64,000 bases of DNA, from NCBI GenBank assembly GCA_019055375.1, contig JAHQIW010003598.1, positions 124,001-188,000 on the forward strand. The letters run 5' to 3'. Every line of letters begins with the position of its first letter. The first letter of the stretch is position 1. Below the pieces are notes generated by a model. That model saw only the letters and a program-made list of their open reading frames with translations. It searched no databases and was not told the origin of the DNA. This stretch comes from Parelaphostrongylus tenuis (Eukaryota > Nematoda > Chromadorea > Rhabditida > Metastrongylidae). This document shows, piece by piece, positions 60,884 through 64,000 of the stretch. The position numbers and the translations under genes were made by a program.

Positions 60884-61549
60884 CCGTTCTGCGCGCCAGG
60901 ATATCGAAAAAAAGGTGGACCGGACACGTGATTCGCTTCAACGATGACCGATGGACGAGAGCCGTTACCGACTGGATCGGGAATTCAAGCGCTGTACAGA
61001 AAGACCACCGACCCGTTGTTCCGATTTCTTCACAAAAGCTATAGAAGAAAGATATGCTGTTCAGCGAGTCTTTAAAGCGAGGAGGACCACTGGCCTACTC
61101 TTGCACGCGATAGAAAAAAATGAAAGTGTTGCTGGTACCGCTCGAGTCACGACGACCATCAGAACGACAGGTGACAGGTAATATACAAACAGTACAGCTC
61201 TTCTTCCACACGAGTCTGGTACCTATTCACTGATCTCAGAGTGATGAAAGGCTTAGTTGAGCATGGGCGAGAGGTCGAACTATCGATTATTTGTGTGTTT
61301 CAGGGCACCTTTAACCATTGCTCCACATAGACCCTTACGTAGGATAATAATGCTTATAAATTCAGATTGGAAACACAAGCTGGCACTTATGTGAAGGAAT
61401 TCGTCCATGGCGACTTCGGCCGTACGAGGCCTTCACTAGCCGATCTGCTGAATGTGTCGCAAGGCGAACTGGATATCCTTGAGCTTGATGTTGAAAAGGT
61501 CGACTTTGAATGGCCACCTGTTAAATCTTCTCCAACAATATTTAAATAG
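55417..61549 (+). CDS. pus10: tRNA pseudouridine synthase PUS10
   Basis: PUS10 makes pseudouridine in the T-arm of tRNAs. Eight exons join in frame: 55417-55578, 56347-56544, 56815-57026, 58970-59132, 59208-59368, 59460-59584, 59683-59887 and 61366-61549, about 469 residues. The start follows CTCTCAG six bases upstream, a likely trans-splice acceptor. CxxC pairs at residues 16/19 and 40/43 fit the N-terminal zinc site. Catalytic-domain signatures: [14 protein letters not shown] (human VGGRYCKYSR), [20 protein letters not shown] with the catalytic aspartate in GRED (residue 272), [16 protein letters not shown], and the C-terminal [18 protein letters not shown] and [15 protein letters not shown]. 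Phases agree at all junctions; the exon 5 acceptor AAG is weak. It is somewhat shorter than the human protein (529). Introns 1, 2, 3 and 7 hold repeats, including hammerheads. Confidence 0.9.
55918..55980 (-). ncRNA. Hammerhead ribozyme, intact (copy I, type I)
   Basis: The 43-nt core (55,931-55,973) is the exact reverse complement of copy C at 9,315-9,357: stem I GCCCGG/UCGGGC, CUGAUGA, stem II GUC/GAC, GAAA, ACAC/GUGU, cleavage triplet GUC. The outer stem GGGUUCU/AGAGCCC is fully paired (7 bp), with the one-sided UGUACA loop. Antisense to PUS10. Confidence 0.85.
56180..56222 (+). ncRNA. Hammerhead ribozyme with intact core, weakened stem II (copy J)
   Basis: Stem I GCCCGG/UCGGGC, core CUGACGA (allowed), GAAA at 56,205-56,208, stem III ACAC/GUGU, cleavage triplet GUA. 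Stem II is GUC/AGC (one Watson-Crick pair, one wobble, one mismatch). It lies in PUS10 intron 1 in sense orientation, so cleavage would fall in the pre-mRNA intron. Confidence 0.7.
56645..56795. mobile_element. Short hammerhead-family element with half a ribozyme (copy K), PUS10 intron 2
   Basis: 'atgcctagtaattaattttg' (56,662-56,681) and 'aaaataattactaggcat' (56,765-56,782) are inverted ends. Inside, on the minus strand at 56,726-56,749, GAUCGAAACACGUGUAUCGG remains, the 3' half of a hammerhead. The core and the 5' strand of stem I are lost. Confidence 0.6.
57355..57870. mobile_element. Palindromic element, family D, in PUS10 intron 3
   Basis: 'gaagcggtgcgcaagattaa' (57,521-57,540) and 'attaatcttgcgcgccgctt' (57,661-57,680) are inverted, and the arms extend outwards to 'ggttttggtatcgttcaaa' and 'aattgaacaatatcaaaatc'. 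Half copies are at 10.75-11.08 and 13.14-13.39 kb. Confidence 0.65.
58015..58314 (-). repeat. tRNA-derived SINE, family A, full length, in PUS10 intron 3
   Basis: Minus orientation: head 'gcatgtgacgcagtggttag', B box 'gtggttcgatctcgcgctca', the same body order as the 54.9-kb copy, and the end 'cgccgagagctttatccttt' with a repeated TTTATCC tail. The two copies define the family consensus. Confidence 0.75.
60330..60425 (-). repeat. tRNA-derived unit in PUS10 intron 7
   Basis: Minus strand 'ccacgatgatgtagtggtag' (A-box side) and 'gagttcagctcccgtgtg' (decayed B box). Confidence 0.5.
60495..60640 (-). repeat. Truncated SINE family A, 3' part
   Basis: 'aaaggataaagctctcggcg' (60,507-60,526) is the tail end, followed by body sequence to 'caataactcgcgaca'. 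The tRNA head is missing; the unit breaks at the microsatellite. Confidence 0.6.
60636..60890. repeat. AT-rich microsatellite (TA/TG/CA)
   Basis: Interrupted ATATGTATATAC-type dinucleotide repeats over about 250 bp. Tyrosine/isoleucine-rich open frames on both strands are by-products. Confidence 0.8.
60890..61175 (+). mobile_element. RTE-like retrotransposon 3' remnant with frameshift, PUS10 intron 7
   Basis: One frame reads [20 protein letters not shown] then TDWI; a shift later another frame reads [20 protein letters not shown] followed by a degraded tail. It is the same C-terminal reverse-transcriptase region as the 7.8-kb copy but longer and broken. Confidence 0.65.
61200..61340 (-). repeat. 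SINE family A head remnant
   Basis: 'tggtacctattcactgatct', 'gggcgagaggtcgaactatc' and 'cctttaaccattgctccaca' match the head half of family A in minus orientation. Confidence 0.5.
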
Positions 61550-62628
61550 TGTAGTAAGAGACATCGTCTATTTCATGCTTTGTTATGTAGGTGTAATAGC
61601 TTGCCAGTTGTTGAGATGTTGGTTGTTTTTATTGTTGTCTGAACCCGCGAGCTGTCGTTCTGCCTGTAGCTTCTGCGAGGTTAGTAGATCTTCTTTAGTC
61701 CTTACCTTAGTTCTAAAATCAGCATTTGATAAATTATGGAATGACGGAATGACTACAAAAACACAGGTAATATAGGGAAAAAATTCGTTCGAAAACAATT
61801 GGAATTATATTCCTTTTTTGAGGTTGTGGCCTTCTCTTTGAAGCGTAAGAGTTTTTTCTCGATACATAGGCGTTTTCACACTCAAAAAACTTTGTGAAAG
61901 TCTTTTCGGTATACCATCATTCAGTGATGGCAGTGCCCCTTCAGAACATCAATATTCGAGCTAAGCCCAAATTTCTATCACTGCGCGCTTAATTACAAAC
62001 TTCCCTCCTCTGTGTGGCGCGCGGCGCGGTCATTGGTGGCGCATACGTGTGTTTCGTGGTTCCCAACCGCGCGAACCTGACAAAATTGCTCTTACCCTTT
62101 GGGAACCGCCGTTCATAGCAGGGGATCTCGCGCTGGTCGCTCCGCGGGTAGTGGCTGGCAGCCAGCATCTGCTGGTCGAGAGCACCTCTAGATGCTGCCT
62201 TCCCAGAGACGCGACGCCGCCATTACAGTAGGTGGGTGAGATGTGACGTCGCGGACTCCGAAAGCGCTAAAGAAGGCGAGCTCATCGAAAAGTTTTCTAA
62301 CGGTTGCAAGGAAGATATATCAACCTCGTGCAAGGTTCTAACAAATGGGCAATTCGTGAGTATCTTCAATTTTGCATTGTACATGGCGATATTATTCGAG
62401 TAAAAGTCTGTATTTCTATTCATTCTCAATGTCTATTTTTATAGGAATAAAATAGGATTTATAGTACTGTACGGTGTTTTCAATCTCTCTGATATAGGCT
62501 ATTAGCCGAGGACTTTATGTATTAATTTCTCTGAGAGTAGATCATATTCCTTCGGATAACCTGAGTGCCACATTAAGATTGAAATCTATTTAGGACGAGA
62601 TGTGGTGGTCTTTATTATAAGCAGGCGT
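61550..62628. other. Intergenic region between PUS10 and TOP3B
   Basis: About 1.08 kb. It contains an unassigned GC-rich block (61,985-62,230) and an 'aagaaggcgagctcatcgaa' motif at 62,271, reminiscent of the element-end motif seen elsewhere. No exon was recognised. Confidence 0.4.
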
Positions 62629-62725
62629 ATGAGATCTACCACCGTATTGATGGTGGCTGAGAAGCCACTGTTAGCCGATTCTATTGCCAAAATATTGTCG
62701 AACAACACAGCTTCGAAACGGAAAG
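62629..62725 (+). CDS. top3b: DNA topoisomerase III beta, first exon only (gene continues past the window)
   Basis: TOP3B is a type IA topoisomerase that relaxes DNA and acts on RNA. The exon encodes 32 residues and ends at G|GTATTT in phase 1. VLMVAEKPLLADSIAKILS matches the start of the TOPRIM domain of TOP3B proteins (VLMVAEKPSLAQSIAKILS in the family); the alpha paralogue differs here. The serine after AEKP is leucine in this copy. TTATAAGCAG just before the ATG could be a trans-splice acceptor. The next exon (expected to contain the SVHEY region) was not found before 64,000, so the first intron exceeds 1.2 kb. Confidence 0.75.
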
Positions 62726-64000
62726 GTATTTGATTTCTACTTCATAATCAACCCTTTCAGGACTTTTGGTACCGACCGCAGAACCTTTTAGATACTGGGA
62801 AAACATTGCGATACTGGTGGTTTTTGATGGTGGCAGACGGTGCCAGGGGCCGTGGCCTAGTGGTTGTCATGCTTGTCGCAAACGCGCGACTGATCCCCTC
62901 CCCAACATTCTCATGCAGTCAGTAACGAACGCTCCAGTCCCGGTTATCCTAGGGACTGCAAGGAGATCTGACCAGTCACTATTCTACGACGTTCACGAAG
63001 AAGGTGAAAAACGAGTGAAATGTTAGAAATATTGGGATCCTCTTAGTGAAAATGATCATGATGCGGACAATAAAGTAAAGTAATGTTACTAAAGCTCCAA
63101 CGTATTCTTTGAATGAGTATTTTCATGACATCATATCATACTATCTTATTTATTTATTTAGACGATCCGTCATCGCAATTTACTGTGAAGATCCCCGGAC
63201 TTCTTTCATTCGCCTCGTTCTCGCATTCATCCTTCACAGAGGTGTTCTAGTACTTCGCGCGTCCTTTCAGCCGCTGCTTAGGGATTACGTCCTTTTCATG
63301 AAAGACGTGGAGTGCTGGTTGAAGCGATTCTCGTTGCTCAAAAGTGACCGGGTTAAGGTGTTTCCTAGCTCTTTGAGAGCCAGCGTTGATAGACAGGCAG
63401 CATCGTGTCGTCACTTGCGCGGCAGTCAGACAAGCGGCTCTGCATGTCTGTGCATTCGTGGCTGGGTGCCTGCATGCTTTCCCACGACACGCGAAGCTGC
63501 CATCACTGTAGCTGAGTGAGATTCGACGTTGCGCGGTGAGCATCGAAATGTCCCTCATGGCCCTTAAGGGGTTAACGTGATGGTTTATTGGTTGTAAGTG
63601 TTGCGGGAGGAGATCGTACCATTGCCTTGCTCTCTGATTGTAGATTCTAGATCTTCAAGTAAATCCAGCAAGTGATGGAAAATTCTCCAAAAAGCTAGGT
63701 GTTATACAAAGCTTTCGTCCCCTCGGAAGTTGCGTCCGTTTTTACCCACACCCGAAGCGATAGGCGAACAGTGAGTAGCATTAGCGGTGTAATGGTAACA
63801 TACTCTCGCGAAATTGGTGACACGCGGGCTCAACTGCCGCTTGAGGTCGAATATTTTGCATATTTCTAAGGACTCATGGGGAAACAGTTATAACTCAGAA
63901 CACTACTGAAGAAGCGGTAAAATTAGAGAACACTGTGGAAAAAATGTCCACCAAGGCCTGCATGGAGAAGCGCATTTTGCTACAGGGCCTTCCATCTTAG
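62726..64000 (+). other. Putative first intron of TOP3B; contains tRNA-like units
   Basis: No second exon was recognised. A tRNA-like unit lies at about 63,780-63,850 (plus): 'tagcggtgtaatggtaacat' then 'cgggctcaactgccg'. A partial one is at 62,848-62,880 ('ggccgtggcctagtggttgt'). The 136-aa open frame at 63,109-63,519 has no known domain. Confidence 0.4.

Noticed and set aside
60574..61044. Tyrosine/isoleucine-rich frames on both strands
   Set aside because: They are translations of the AT dinucleotide microsatellite, extended into the RTE remnant.
1..64000. CRISPR arrays, prokaryotic operons or phage
   Set aside because: The window is intron-bearing nuclear DNA of an animal. No array-like direct repeats with unique spacers were seen.

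Overview
The window is eukaryotic and looks like the genome of a nematode, most likely clade V (rhabditid or strongylid, hookworm-like). I infer this from small exons with GT(C)-AG introns, 3' splice sites of the TTTCAG/TTTTAG type, a secreted protein ending in the nematode DB cysteine module, and short intergenic DNA crowded with small inverted repeats and tRNA-derived SINEs. I ran no searches; all gene calls come from translating spliced exons and recognising the families.

Five protein-coding genes can be supported. (1) On the minus strand at 5.6-9.0 kb lies a four-helix protein of the myelin PLP / neuronal M6 family (nmgp-1-like); its first exon was not found. (2) On the plus strand at 25.6-39.3 kb lies a 16-exon gene for a secreted glutamine-rich protein with a C-terminal 12-cysteine DB module. 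(3) On the minus strand at 39.9-47.9 kb lies prohibitin-2 (phb-2), in eight exons, convergent with gene 2; it reads perfectly except for one missing base in exon 2. (4) On the plus strand at 55.4-61.5 kb lies the pseudouridine synthase PUS10, in eight exons. (5) On the plus strand at 62.6 kb lies the first exon of DNA topoisomerase III beta, which continues beyond the window.

Regions at 0-5.5, 9-25.5 and 48-55.4 kb contain no gene I can defend. They hold repeats: fold-back elements with long inverted arms, SINE families with A- and B-box tRNA heads, tails of an RTE-like non-LTR retrotransposon, tandem repeats and an AT-rich microsatellite.

The most striking signal is a dispersed family of short inverted-repeat elements carrying hammerhead ribozyme motifs. 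At least ten copies or remnants are recognisable, at about 0.8/1.05, 9.3, 26.75/26.95, 33.3/33.6/33.85, 55.95/56.2 and 56.7 kb. Two copies 46 kb apart are identical over the 43-nt core and keep every catalytic nucleotide, a paired stem II, a palindromic stem III and a two-part stem I. A second subfamily has different stem I sequences that still pair. Copies tend to come as divergent pairs, minus on the left and plus on the right, and several lie inside introns of the DB-module and PUS10 genes.

Two introns, one in the DB gene and one in phb-2, appear to need GC-AG splicing because no GT donor keeps the frame.
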